20,292 bases of DNA from Brachionus plicatilis (GCA_010279815.1 QEOQ01000312.1:144433-164724), one strand, 5' to 3'. Positions 1 to 8,890 are shown, counted from the first letter of the stretch. Numbers and translations are program-made. The notes: generated by a model not told the origin, from the sequence alone.

Positions 1-216
1 TGAGGCTGGTAGTTCGGTTAGACATCTTAAACCGGTCCCGTAACCGGTTAAAAATTTTTAGTTGGTTTTAGAACAGGTAAGGATGTGTAACCAGTTCCAT
101 TAACCAGTTAAAAATTTTAATCGGTTACGGAACCGGTTTAAAAATTCTAACCGGCTACATAACCGGTTAAAGTTTGTCTTAACCGGATTTATGAATAAAA
201 AAATTTAAAAAAAAAT

Positions 217-597
217 TTAAGATAAAAACTTTATTGATAAATCTTTAAGCTTAAACAAGAAACAAAAGTTATTAAACAAAATCAATAAATTTTTTCGTTT
301 CCATGAATTTAGGAAAATCAAATTTTTTACACTTTTCGGGTCTAAAGAAGTTCTATCTTTTGTAACAAAAAGTCTACCAGCCGAAAAAGTTTGTTCAGAT
401 GGAACACTTGAAGGACTTATGCTCAAGTAGTCTTTTGCTACTAATTTTAAAAAATTTAAATTTGATTTCGACCACCATTTAATTGGCTCAAAATCCGTGC
501 AATTTTCAACCCTTGGATTTTTTAAATCCTCAGAAACTTCACTTGCATATCTAAGGTCCGTTGCTGGATTAAATTTTTTAAAAACTCTCTGCAGAAT
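217..597 (-). pseudogene. hAT transposase C-terminal fragment (dimerisation domain)
   Basis: An open minus-strand frame of 126 codons runs from just after an in-frame TGA (598-600) to TAA at 217-219. It contains the typical hAT C-terminal order: a tryptophan pair (KWWSKSN), then LKLVAKDYLSI, the SVPSEQTFSAGRLFV block, and LDPKSVKNLIFLN. In hAT families this region dimerises the transposase. No ATG start is visible and the catalytic core is absent, so the piece is a remnant left by the internal deletion. The last ~25 residues are hydrophobic/basic and probably read-through past the domain. Confidence 0.85.
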
Positions 598-706
598 TCA
601 ATATTACATTTTTTATTGTCATTCTCTAATTTAATTACGTATTCCCACACAGGACTCTCATTTCTACGGCGCTTTATAGGTGAACAAACAACGTTCTGTT
701 CTTGAT
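591..706 (-). pseudogene. hAT transposase N-terminal fragment (BED-finger-like)
   Basis: In a different minus-strand frame, overlapping the C-terminal fragment by a few bases, I read a basic stretch (KRRRN), then ESPVWEYVIKLENDNKKCNI. This resembles the start of BED zinc fingers in hAT transposases (S-x-VW-x-[FY] ... K-C-x-x-C). The second zinc-ligand cysteine and the His pair are not found at normal spacing, so the deletion junction probably lies near 585-606. An in-frame TGA lies a few codons upstream and no start codon is evident. The call rests on a short match. Confidence 0.55.
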
Positions 707-1133
707 TGTTGTGTTTTCAGTATTCTCAATTATATCTATTTGCATAGACTCAGACGATTGAGAAATTTTAAATTTATATATAAACAAGTAAATTACTATA
801 TCAAATTAAAGTTAATAAAAGATAGAGATTTGTTTTTCAATTTAGATGATCATAAAATGATTACTCGAGACAGACAATCTTTTTCTTCTCAAATCTTTTT
901 ATTTGATTTTAATCAAAATCTTGCTAAAAAGTCTATTGAAAAAATGATATGTTTTTTACATAATTTTTAAAAATTTAATTAGAAAAAAATATAAACATTT
1001 AACTCAAAAAATTAATGTTCTTTTTTAACCGGTAACTAAATTTGGTTATAAATTGTAATCGGGTCTGAAACCGGTTTCAATATTTTAACCGGTTTAGAAC
1101 CGTTTTTTTTAACCGATCTACCAGCCCAACTGA

Positions 1134-1142
1134 ATTTCACAA
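1134..1142. repeat. Left target-site duplication ATTTCACAA
   Basis: Exact 9-bp direct copy of 1496-1504, immediately outside the left inverted-repeat arm of the foldback element. It is strong evidence of transposition and fixes the element boundary. Confidence 0.8.
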
Positions 1143-1495
1143 GACATTCGGAAATTGTATACAAAACTTCGAATACAAAAATAAAAAAAATTTATAACTT
1201 TTGTCTTAGATGTCAAAAACTTGTTCTGCAAATGAAACAAAGTGAAAAAACTCTTGTTTTACCTACTGCAGAAGTCTGCAAAATCTATGCAAATTAATTG
1301 CGTTTTATTTTTGACACTTTTAAATAAAGTTCAATTTTTCAGAATTCGCACAGATTTTGCCAACTTCTCCAGTAGGTGAAACAAAAAGTGTTTCACTTTT
1401 TTTCGTTTGCAAAACAAGTTTTTGAAATTTATAACAAAAGTTATATAAATTTTTTATTTATGTATTGGAAGTTTTGCATACAATTTCCGAATGGC
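1143..1495. mobile_element. 353-bp foldback MITE with 9-bp target duplication (Mutator-like)
   Basis: Almost the whole element is an inverted repeat. The left arm starts GACATTCGGAAATTGTAT at 1143; the reverse complement of the right end (1495 downward) starts GCCATTCGGAAATTGTAT. The arms stay alignable for about 165 bp each, with a short centre near 1310-1330. The element is flanked by a perfect 9-bp direct repeat, ATTTCACAA, at 1134-1142 and 1496-1504. Very long TIRs with a 9-bp duplication are the hallmark of Mutator/MULE-type non-autonomous elements; the superfamily is inferred from this structure only. No coding sequence is present. Confidence 0.8.
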
Positions 1496-1504
1496 ATTTC
1501 ACAA
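1496..1504. repeat. Right target-site duplication ATTTCACAA
   Basis: Exact 9-bp copy of 1134-1142 just outside the right arm. It lies 40 bp upstream of the first visible COG6 exon, so the insertion sits inside the intron near its acceptor. Confidence 0.8.
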
Positions 1505-1544
1505 AAATAGTAAGAAAAAAAATTTTTTAATTGTTAAATTTAAG

Positions 1545-4500
1545 CAATTAGATGAAATATCGGGCATTATTGGTTCAATGTCTGATTGTAGTGATAACAT
1601 GCTTTCCAGACTCAATCAAGTAAAACTGCAAACAAATGAACTTATTTCAAAAACAAATCAACTGCAAAATCAAAAGTATGTTTTTTTTCTTCAAAATCTT
1701 GGTTACTTTTTGGTAAAATAATTTTCACAGAAAAAATGTTGAGACAAAGCTTAAATTAGCCGAGAAATTTATTCAAAAATTTCAACTTGACGCAGATGAA
1801 GTTAATTATCTGGTCGCAAAAAAAGATGGAAATCTTCATCCAGTAATGTTTTTTTTCTTAAAGTTAAGTGCAAAATTTTGAATTATTTAACAAAAATACA
1901 GGATTTTTTCCGATCACTTGAAAAAGTCAGAACTATTCACGAAAATTGTAAAATTTTGCTAAGAACAAATCAACAAACTGCTGGGTAAACAAAAAAAATG
2001 TCTAAAAAAAATCCAAATTTACTTTGTAATCAAAGACTGGAAATAATGGAACAAATGGCGATTAACCAAGAAACAGCTTATGAGCGTTTGTACCGCTGGA
2101 TGCAAAGTATTATCATTATTAAAAAAAGATGATTTTAAAAAAAAAATTCAATTTTTTTTGCCAGATGAATGCAGGCTTTTGTGCAATGATACTGTTGAAA
2201 TAAATGATTTTATGAGTACAGCTTTTTTCACTCTGACTCAAAGGCCTATACTTTACAAGTATTTAGCTTTTTTTGTATTTTACTTAGCTGTTGATTAAAA
2301 TGAATTACAATTTTAAAGTTACATTTTGGATGAGTATTGTAATTCAAGACGCAATGCTATTGTAAAATTATTCATAGATGCGTTGACAAAAGGGGGGCCT
2401 AGCGGAACTCCACGTCCGATTGAACTTAATTCTCATGACCCCATGAGGTACATGGGTGACATGTTGGCTTGGATTCATCAAACTACAGCTTCCGAAAATG
2501 AATTCCTCAGGTCGTTGTTCAGAAAGTTCAAAGAAAATTCTGGTGAATTTTTTATTTAAAATAAAAAAAATTTTAATTTAAGCTTAAATTTATTCCTAGA
2601 TTTGGAATCAACAATAAAGAAAAGTTTGGGTACCATACTTGATGGAGTATGCCGTGCTCTTAGGGTAAAAAATTAAAAAAATTTATTTGAATTTTAGCTA
2701 AATCTAGCTTACTTAGGTTAGAATTGAACAAGTTCTGGTGTCTCAACATGATACTACTTTATATAAAATATCTAATTTAATAAAATTCTTTGATTTTACA
2801 ATAAGGTATTTATTTTTTGAAATTTATTTATTTTTATTTCAATTTTAAAATGTTTTAGACAAAAAATAAATGAATCTTGTGAGCTAGTGCAGACACTGTC
2901 CGATATTTACCAACTAAGTTACAAAATGTTTTTGAATTCTTTAAATATTCACGCTACTAGACTACTCGAAAAAGTTAATTTGATATTTTTTTTTTTATAC
3001 ATAATTGTAATGTAAACCAAAGGTAGAACCACCGAATAATGAATTGCTTCCCAACGAGGAATTCCGACAAACTTTATCACTAATAAAAGAAATATTTGAC
3101 TCTTATTCTAATTCGGTCGTATCTGTCAACACCAAAAAAGATGATTATATTCAGGTATTTTTTTTTTTTGTTATTCAAAATTTTTTATTTTTAAGCAAAA
3201 AATTAAGATTTTGGACTGTGTAATTGAACCTATGCTCCAAATGGCTTCATTATCAGCAATTAATTTACCTGTAATTGATATGGCTGTTTACATGATCAAC
3301 TGCATTTATTCCATACACTCAATGCTTTCTCTTTACGAGTATACAGATCCAAAACTTGAAAAACTTGAAGCCCAGGTACACATTTTTATTTGGTTTACTT
3401 TTATTAGTCTGTAGAAAAAATATAAAATTCAATTGAAAAAAAAATTAAAATACATCCATCATATTTTATTAATAGTTTTTTTGTTATTAAAAGATTGAAG
3501 CTCATTTGGATACATTGAGTAATGAACAAGGTTATTTTATTTTGTCAAAAACCGATCTGTTAGACGCATACAAAATAATTCAAGGACATGATAAAAAAAC
3601 TCGTGGTCCATTAGTTAACGTTCTTGGTATGGACAGTAACACACTCAAATCTTCAATGGTATGCTTTTTCTCTATTTTTTCAATTAAATTTATTAGAATT
3701 TTAAATTCTTTTCCATAAAGTTTTCACTATTCTTTTTACGAAAAAAAAGCGCTCATGTATAATTTTATCTATATTAATCAAAAAAAAATTATCTATTTAA
3801 AATACGAAAAGATTTTTTTTTAATGAAATATTTGAATTTTCTTAAGTTTTAAATTTTTAAAAATTTTAATTGGAATGTTTTAACAATTTAAAAATATTTT
3901 TTTTGTTGAAAAAAAAAACAAAATTATTATTCATTTATGTTAATTCATGTTAAATAATTTTAATTTGTAAAATCCTTGATCAAGTTAAAAGCATTAAACC
4001 AGACGATTTTAATAAGTAATTTTTTTAATTAATTAGAGGAAACACTTTAGAATGAATCTAAATACTTCTATTTTGCTAGTCAATGTTGAATTTAATTAAA
4101 ATATTGTACAAAGAAAGATGCAGGCAATGATTATCAGACCCCAGTCAAACATTTTATAGAGATTTTTTGAAGTTTCTTTAAAGATTCTTTAAAAAATCTT
4201 TATAAATTGACCTATTTTGAAGAAAAAATAGAGATATTTTAGAGAAAAATAAAATTTATTAATTTGAATAAAAAAAATCTTTATTTTTTCTCTATATTCT
4301 CTTTATATTCTTTAATGAATAAATTTTTAAAGAAAATGTTGAGATATTTTGGAGAAGAGACAATTCATAAAATTGTGTCATTCAATATTTTTTGATTTGG
4401 TTTAAGTTTTATTTTTTATCAAAATATTCTCTCAGTTATTTTTTTTTTATGATTTAATATTAATATTTTTTAGTTTTTATTATTTTATTTGTTTGTTTTT

Positions 4501-5329
4501 ATATGTTCCGATAAATGAAAAAAATTGATATATCTACTATTTTAAGAAATAAAAAATAAAAAAACCCTAACATATTAATTCTTAATTCTTATGAGACTTT
4601 TAGATTTGAGCATTAGACTTTACTACAAAGTCTTATCAATCAAGCACTAAATTACAAAATTCAAAGATTATTATTAAAAATAAACAATGGATATCAAGAT
4701 ATTTTTATTATTTTCATTAGACCACTGCATTAACCATTGCAAAGTACTCTCTATCTGATTAAATGGTGAACGTTCTCTTCGTAGATTTTTTTTTCGTAGA
4801 ACAATTTATTCATAGAATCATTTTCATAGAATAATTATTTCATAGAGTTATTTTCATTGAATTTTTTTATGGAATTAAATAAAAAAAATTCAAAAAAATT
4901 AATAATTTTTTTTCAGAATAATAGTCGCTCTTAATTTTCTAATGACAGCTAATTGAAAAAAATTAAAAATTTTAATTGAAAATTTCAAATTAATGATTTA
5001 ATATTTCTTGAATTTTACTAAGTTCGACAGTCCGAAAATTTGTAATTTAATAATTAAATTTTTATCATTTTTTTAAAGCTGTTTCTAACTTTTTTGTTAA
5101 GAACAAGTTTGATGTTTACCTAGCTGCACCTGATAGCTTGATTGTACCTCAATTCAATTTATTGCTGAGTTCAAATATAAGAACAAAATTAAAGCAAAAA
5201 AGCATCAGACTTGTTTGTGATGCCTACAGATTAATATTCAATTCAATAACAGACACAGAAAATGGATATTCAAACAGCTCTAGCATTGTGCCACGCAATC
5301 CTGATCAAATTTTAGAACTACTTTTATAA
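1545..5329 (+). CDS. COG6: Conserved oligomeric Golgi complex subunit 6 (5'-partial)
   Basis: COG6 belongs to lobe B of the COG tethering complex, which captures recycling vesicles at the Golgi and so maintains glycosylation enzymes. I assembled 13 exons whose junctions keep frame: 1545-1675, 1731-1842, 1902-1984, 2036-2106, 2165-2258, 2319-2542, 2600-2664, 2717-2805, 2859-2973, 3023-3154, 3208-3375, 3494-3658, 5102-5329. They give 558 residues. The order follows animal COG6: the N-terminal coiled region, [72 protein letters not shown], then the C-terminal half to [10 protein letters not shown]. The family is usually ~650 residues, so about 95-100 N-terminal codons lie upstream of the window. 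Introns are 49-60 bp except 118 bp (3376-3493) and 1443 bp (3659-5101). The acceptor at 5101 was chosen because AAC-AAG-TTT restores M-x-x-F-D as in relatives. No frameshift is seen. Confidence 0.95.
3659..5101 (+). other. Large last intron of COG6
   Basis: This 1443-bp intron has donor GTATGC and acceptor TTGTTAAG, and is roughly 25 times longer than its neighbours. The content is extremely AT-rich with runs of A and T. It includes AGAGA/TTTTTCTCT-rich stretches around 4140-4370 that can pair imperfectly, and a short degenerate tandem repeat near 4795-4880. I see no open frame or transposon end in it. Confidence 0.8.
4795..4880. repeat. Degenerate short tandem repeat (TTCATAGAAT type)
   Basis: About five imperfect copies of a 14-17 bp unit built on TTCATAGAAT(C/A)ATTT follow each other inside the large COG6 intron. 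Copies differ in length and sequence, so this looks like an old, decayed minisatellite. No function is suggested. Confidence 0.5.
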
Positions 5330-5374
5330 TAAACTAATTTAAAACATTTCAAATTGCGTAATCGATTATTTTTA

Positions 5375-5399
5375 AATAAATTTTTATGCTAAAAATAAA
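5375..5399 (+). terminator. COG6 poly(A) signals
   Basis: AATAAA occurs at 5375-5380 and again at 5394-5399, about 46 and 65 bp after the COG6 stop and before the next gene's start at 5477. They fit normal animal cleavage/polyadenylation signals. Confidence 0.55.
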
Positions 5400-5476
5400 G
5401 TTTCCATAACAACTTGGCAATTCTTATTTAAAAAATTTCAACTTTTTCTGAAACATTTTTTGCTAAAATTTTAAAA

Positions 5477-6058
5477 ATGTCGTGTTGCTGTTATTTTCGA
5501 CCAAAATGCACCTACTTTATTGAACCCAAATACGTGGACAAGTGCAATTGTTGTCTAAGTGAAGAACTAAATTTAATAAAACTAAAAAAGACCAACTATG
5601 AACTTAAATATTTAATAAATCGACTGGACCATCTTTCTACTAGCTTCGAAAAGTATAAAGAACCAAAGTGCTGGAAATGCCATGATTACTACAACCAATG
5701 TAATCTTTGTCAAAGTAGCAGAGAAAAAAATAACAGACATTTTTATGAGTATAATGTCACTATTTGTAATGACTGTGAACGCATGCTTGAAGTTAGCTCA
5801 GAACTAGAAGCTAGGCAAAATTACAAAAAAGATCCTAATATCTATCCTTTGGAAAGATATCATTCAGGAAAGAGTTTTTATTGTGACAAATGCGATAGAT
5901 GCGTTGGAGAAAAGAAAAGGTTTCGCTCCAGATCAAGATCGAGAAATTCATCTTCAAGCAGAGCAGTGACCCCGGAGCCTAGAGCTGTATGGAACGGTGG
6001 TCCTTGGGTGGCCTATTATCCAATGACTAGCTTGAAATTGGCTGAGATGAAAAAATAA
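5477..6058 (+). CDS. Cysteine-rich CxxC protein with RS tract, unknown function
   Basis: I do not recognise this intronless gene of 193 residues. It has 16 cysteines: CCC at residues 3-5, then 11, 23, 25 and 26, then CxxC pairs at 65/68 (CWKC), 75/78 (CNLC), 97/100 (CNDC) and 136/139 (CDKC) plus 142. The four CxxC pairs suggest two zinc sites; no signal peptide or membrane segment is seen, so a cytosolic or nuclear place is likely. Residues 30-62 are leucine/lysine-rich and could form a short coiled coil. An RS repeat follows (about 148-162, RFRSRSRSRNSSSSR), then a Pro/Trp/Gly-rich stretch (TPEPRAVWNGGPW). The start is the first ATG, 147 bp after COG6 ends, on the same strand. RS tracts occur in RNA-processing proteins, but a role here would be a guess. 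Confidence 0.8.
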   Translation: MSCCCYFRPKCTYFIEPKYVDKCNCCLSEELNLIKLKKTNYELKYLINRLDHLSTSFEKYKEPKCWKCHDYYNQCNLCQSSREKNNRHFYEYNVTICNDCERMLEVSSELEARQNYKKDPNIYPLERYHSGKSFYCDKCDRCVGEKKRFRSRSRSRNSSSSRAVTPEPRAVWNGGPWVAYYPMTSLKLAEMKK

Positions 6059-6073
6059 TTTTACAAAACACTT

Positions 6074-6079
6074 TTTATT
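6074..6079 (-). terminator. Poly(A) signal of gene A
   Basis: TTTATT on the plus strand reads AATAAA on the minus strand, about 47 bp past the gene A stop. Cleavage would fall close to the 3' end of the CxxC-protein gene, so the two transcripts should overlap. Confidence 0.5.
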
Positions 6080-6096
6080 AAACAATTTTTATCACA

Positions 6097-6102
6097 AATA
6101 AA
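6097..6102 (+). terminator. Poly(A) signal of the CxxC-protein gene
   Basis: AATAAA lies 38 bp after the stop codon. The expected cleavage point near 6115-6125 reaches the stop codon of the convergent gene A. Confidence 0.55.
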
Positions 6103-6125
6103 ATATTTTAACTTAAAAAAAATTT

Positions 6126-6965
6126 TTATGATACAATTACAAGACTACCGATAATTTTAACATTTGAAGATTTGAATTTTAGGGCTTTGTTTTCAATCAA
6201 ATTAATTGATGTATAAAATTTTGTTGATTCAAAAAAATCTAATAAATTTTCAAAACAATTTTTTTCCACTCTAAGACCAAAATCAAACACATCTTCCTCG
6301 TGATGAATGGAAAATTTTATAAATCTATTCAAAGACCAAATTGTGCTGTTTAGCCAGCTTGTTTGTCCCAAAGTGCGCGGATAAAGCATTATGTTTGTTA
6401 AATTTTGATCAAAATTAAATTTTTCAATTCCAAAATAGAGAAAACTCTTCTCAGATTTTTCCAATTTGTAATCACAAGCACATTCAATTGTCTTGCTGGG
6501 ACTTAGATTTTATTTATAAAAAAAAATTTCTAATTTTCTTAATTTAACTCACCCGGAGCATTTTAATTTTTTTTCACTTATGGTATAGTTACAGTTGATA
6601 CGATTACTCACTGAATAAGGATCAGTTATGCTATAAACTTCAGAGTCTCTTTTTTTTCTATATTCATCAGAATAAAGACTAAATTGGTCATCAAAACGGG
6701 AAGAAAATTCATCATTATCTAAGCCTTAGAAAAAAATCATTTAGGCCAAAAAAATTATTTTAAAAAATTTAAATACTCAAAGTCTTAATTTTAATATATT
6801 TCGCTGAATTAACTGAATCGCCGTGGTACGGAAAAATCCTCAGTGCTAAATGAAATTTTTTAAATCAATTTTTTAATTAAAATGGTTGAATTTACGTTCA
6901 GATGTGGCTATTTTGATTAAACAAAGCGGGTAAAGAATCAAAAATCTCAACCACCAATTTTCCAT
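6126..6965 (-). CDS. Family member A: secreted four-Cys LYPR protein, four exons
   Basis: I joined four minus-strand exons: 6965-6896, 6845-6777, 6724-6553 and 6501-6126. They give 228 residues, in frame throughout, with GT/AG at every junction. Residues 1-23 look like a signal peptide (MENWWLRFLILYPLCLIKIA). A charged segment unique to this paralogue follows and contains RKKRDSE, a furin-type RxKR site, just before the domain. The domain shows C-x10-C-x8-C (NCNYTISEKKLKC...KTIEC), YFGIEKF, MLYPR, FGLRVEKNCFENL and a final IIGSLVIVS. It ends there, without the Gly/aromatic tail of C, D, F and G. The intron after KCSG is phase 2, like the matching intron in E, and the last exon is 376 nt in both. 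It is divergent from B and convergent with the CxxC gene. Function unknown; extracellular from the signal peptide. Confidence 0.8.
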
Positions 6966-7007
6966 TTTGATTAAGTTTGAGTTTTATTTTTTTTAAAAAT
7001 TGGATTT

Positions 7008-7014
7008 TTATAAG
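7008..7014 (+). promoter_or_regulatory. Possible TATA element in the A/B divergent spacer
   Basis: TTATAAG lies about 55 bp upstream of the B start codon. Only 99 bp separate the A and B start codons, so both promoters must share this spacer; no clear TATA box is seen for A. Confidence 0.35.
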
Positions 7015-7064
7015 AATCTAAAGTCTCATAGAAATTAAAATTTTAATTAAATCATCATTTGAAT

Positions 7065-7623
7065 ATGTTCACGCTTTTTTTTAGTATATTGCTTGCATTT
7101 GAAGTGCCATGCAAAGCCAACGAAATAAACTGGCATTCAATACCATCTCCATTCAATAGTTTCCAGTGTATTTTTCGGCCACTGGCTAATCATTTAACTT
7201 CCCGCAAGGCCTCCAGCAAAATTTCTTGTCCAACATTATTCCTAAATTCATTCAAAATCTCTACTAGTTTGGACATATTTGGCATATCTAGAGATCCAAG
7301 CGAAAATAAAAACTTGGTAAAAACTAAGTTTAGACTTGATCCAAGAAAATTAGAAAATCAAACTTTTTTTGATTTTAATTTCACTTTGCATTACGCAACC
7401 ACAGAGCTTTATTTATACTATTCAGCTTTGTCTGGATCATCTGGAATTGGAGTAAATGATCCATTTTGTTGAATCAAATTAGTCAAAATGTTTGATGGAC
7501 CAAATGATGAACATTTAATAGCAAACGAAGAAAAAAACAGTTGATGCTTTGATAGGTGAGATACTGATTCTGGTACTGACAGAATTGGAAGGGGTTTGCC
7601 TTAATGGGGCCTACCATGAATAG
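7065..7623 (+). pseudogene. Family member B: decayed four-Cys LYPR paralogue
   Basis: Starting at ATG 7065, a signal peptide (MFTLFFSILLAFEVPCKA) and INWHSIPSP are followed by QCIFRP, DIFGISRD and LDPRKLENQT, all alignable with C and D. Three defects point to loss of function. The second conserved cysteine is replaced (TSRKAS where relatives have CRGS). A TGA at 7470-7472 stands exactly where C, D, F and G have the Trp of the C-W pair. After a further in-frame TGA at 7542, homology (ALIGEILIL, like FGEILVI) resumes in the next frame, so an indel lies near the A-run at 7531-7537. Homology fades before a tail. Intronless. A shortened product of 135 residues could still be made, which I think less likely than decay. 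Confidence 0.8.
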
Positions 7624-7768
7624 CAAAAATTTTTTAAAGAAATTTCTAAAAAATTTTAAGACTCGAGCTAAAAATCAAATTTTGAAGTTTTTATTCTAAT
7701 AAATTTAAGGTCTTAGTGAATTTTTTAAAAGCACGCTTTATTATTACTTTCCATTGAAGCCTTTTTTG

Positions 7769-7777
7769 TATAAATAG
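7769..7777 (+). promoter_or_regulatory. TATA box of gene C
   Basis: TATAAATAG begins 42 bp upstream of the gene C ATG, predicting a very short 5' leader. Confidence 0.6.
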
Positions 7778-7810
7778 AAGAATTTTTTTTAATAAAAAGC
7801 TTAGACAATT

Positions 7811-8419
7811 ATGATGATTCGATCAGTCAAAACAATTTTTTTAGCTTATTTAGTTGGTCTTGTAGTTACGGATGAATTAGAATGGGATTTGGTACCACCG
7901 GCAGAAAATGGTACCCAATGCATTTTTAAAAGCAAAAATAAAATGCTCATTTGTAGAGGCTCAATTGGAGTTGTTGAATGTTCTGCCACAATCTCACTAC
8001 CAGTTGGATTTGATGTATTCGGCCTAAGCAGCCAAAGTATTGAACATGGTTCAATCGAATCAAAAAAATATGACTTGTACCCGAGAATCTTAAACGAGAC
8101 AGTATATCAAGACAAGATATTGAAGGGAAAAAATATTTCTCTGAGCCACATTGAATCAAATGATGTTGGTTTGAGGTTGCCAGATGATAAATGTTGGGCT
8201 AGATTGGTTGAATTATTTAATGCCACAAGTGGAAGCCAAAATGCTCAAATTGAACAATCAGAAAATAGAGTTTCTTTGTTTGGTGAAATTTTGGTAATTG
8301 GCAGGCAAGTTAACAAAAGATGGCTGGGCCTATGGCGCTGGAGTTTGGCTTTGAGATTTGGGCTAGGATTTGGATGGGGCTTCGGATGGGGCATTCCACC
8401 TTATGCTTTTCTTGGTTAA
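7811..8419 (+). CDS. Family member C: secreted four-Cys LYPR protein with Gly/aromatic tail
   Basis: Intronless, 202 residues. The signal peptide is MMIRSVKTIFLAYLVGLVVT, then ELEWDLVPP, as in B and D (E-[L/I]-x-W). The cysteine pattern is C-x10-C-x8-C (QCIFKSKNKMLICRG...VVEC), followed by DVFGLSS, DLYPRILNETVY, VGLRLPDDKCWARLVELFN and VSLFGEILVIG. Asn-glycosylation sequons include NGT, NET, NIS and NAT. A dibasic KR (in QVNKRW) is followed directly by about 35 residues rich in Gly, Trp, Phe and Leu, ending in AFLG. Closest to D by eye. The product should enter the secretory pathway; whether the tail anchors it, packs in the fold or is cut off is unknown. The first of two adjacent Met codons is used; the second would also preserve the signal peptide. 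Confidence 0.85.
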   Translation: MMIRSVKTIFLAYLVGLVVTDELEWDLVPPAENGTQCIFKSKNKMLICRGSIGVVECSATISLPVGFDVFGLSSQSIEHGSIESKKYDLYPRILNETVYQDKILKGKNISLSHIESNDVGLRLPDDKCWARLVELFNATSGSQNAQIEQSENRVSLFGEILVIGRQVNKRWLGLWRWSLALRFGLGFGWGFGWGIPPYAFLG

Positions 8420-8504
8420 ATCTAATTTTTGATATTTGTAGCGAAAAAATTCAAATTTTTTAGTTAAATTGAAATTGTAATTTATAAAATATGATAAATT
8501 TTTG

Positions 8505-8510
8505 AATAAA
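8505..8510 (+). terminator. Poly(A) signal of gene C
   Basis: AATAAA lies 85 bp after the gene C stop, followed by T-rich sequence. Confidence 0.5.
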
Positions 8511-8519
8511 TTTTTTTCA

Positions 8520-8890
8520 AATTAAAATTAAATTTTTTTTTTTTATTTTTTAGTTTAATTAAGCAGATAAAAATAATTCAAAAAATTTTTAAATTTTTTC
8601 AATCTTTTGCGCAACCAATTTTTATTAAATGTTTTTTTATTTAGTTTTCAGCTAAAATTTTAAATTGTAAATCCAACAAAATATCAATTAAAATTGTCGA
8701 AATTTTTGGGAATTTATTAGAAACAGATTTACGAATTTAATAAAAATAAAAAAAGTATTTTAGGTTGAATTTATTTTATTGTAATTGATTTTTTAAAAAT
8801 TACTTATAAAATACTCTAAATAAATATTTATAAATTTAAAATTGTTCATTGAAAATTCGCGAAATTGATTATTTGAAATACTGAATAAAA
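8520..8890. other. AT-rich spacer between convergent C and D
   Basis: No open frame or repeat end is seen. On the minus strand it holds two overlapping AATAAA hexamers (plus-strand TTTATT at 8770-8775 and 8775-8780), the likely poly(A) signals of gene D. Confidence 0.5.

Larger units (their letters stand above)
4..1126 (-). mobile_element. Internally deleted hAT-type DNA transposon
   Basis: The ends form an imperfect inverted repeat: GGCTGGTAGTTCGGTTA at 4-20 matches the reverse complement of 1111-1126 (GGCTGGTAGATCGGTT). Both ends, about 1-190 and 1025-1126, carry many AACCGG/CCGGTT half-sites, as expected for subterminal transposase-binding repeats. Between them, on the minus strand, are two transposase pieces: a BED-finger-like start and a hAT C-terminal dimerisation domain. 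The middle of the transposase is missing, so this copy cannot be autonomous. Only three bases (TGA) lie left of the element; they match the end of CCAACTGA at 1126-1133, compatible with an 8-bp hAT target duplication but not provable here. Confidence 0.8.

Noticed and set aside
1..200. CCGGTT repeats as a tandem satellite
   Set aside because: The same motifs recur inverted at 1025-1126 and bracket hAT transposase pieces, so they are subterminal repeats of one element.
680..970. Plus-strand open frame of 96 codons inside the hAT element
   Set aside because: It overlaps the antisense of the BED-like fragment, has no recognisable motif and reads like random AT-rich sequence.
1491..1544. ATG at 1491 as a true COG6 start
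   Set aside because: This ATG is made by the end of the foldback element; the preceding 18 codons do not match COG6, and an acceptor (TTTAAG) at 1539-1544 opens the homologous part. The N-terminus must be upstream.
7470..7472. TGA in gene B as a recoded codon (read-through or selenocysteine)
   Set aside because: The position is Trp in relatives, a second TGA and a frameshift follow, and a conserved cysteine is lost, so decay explains it better.
7947..8159. Minus-strand open frame opposite gene C
   Set aside because: Shadow of gene C; the plus strand has the family motifs.
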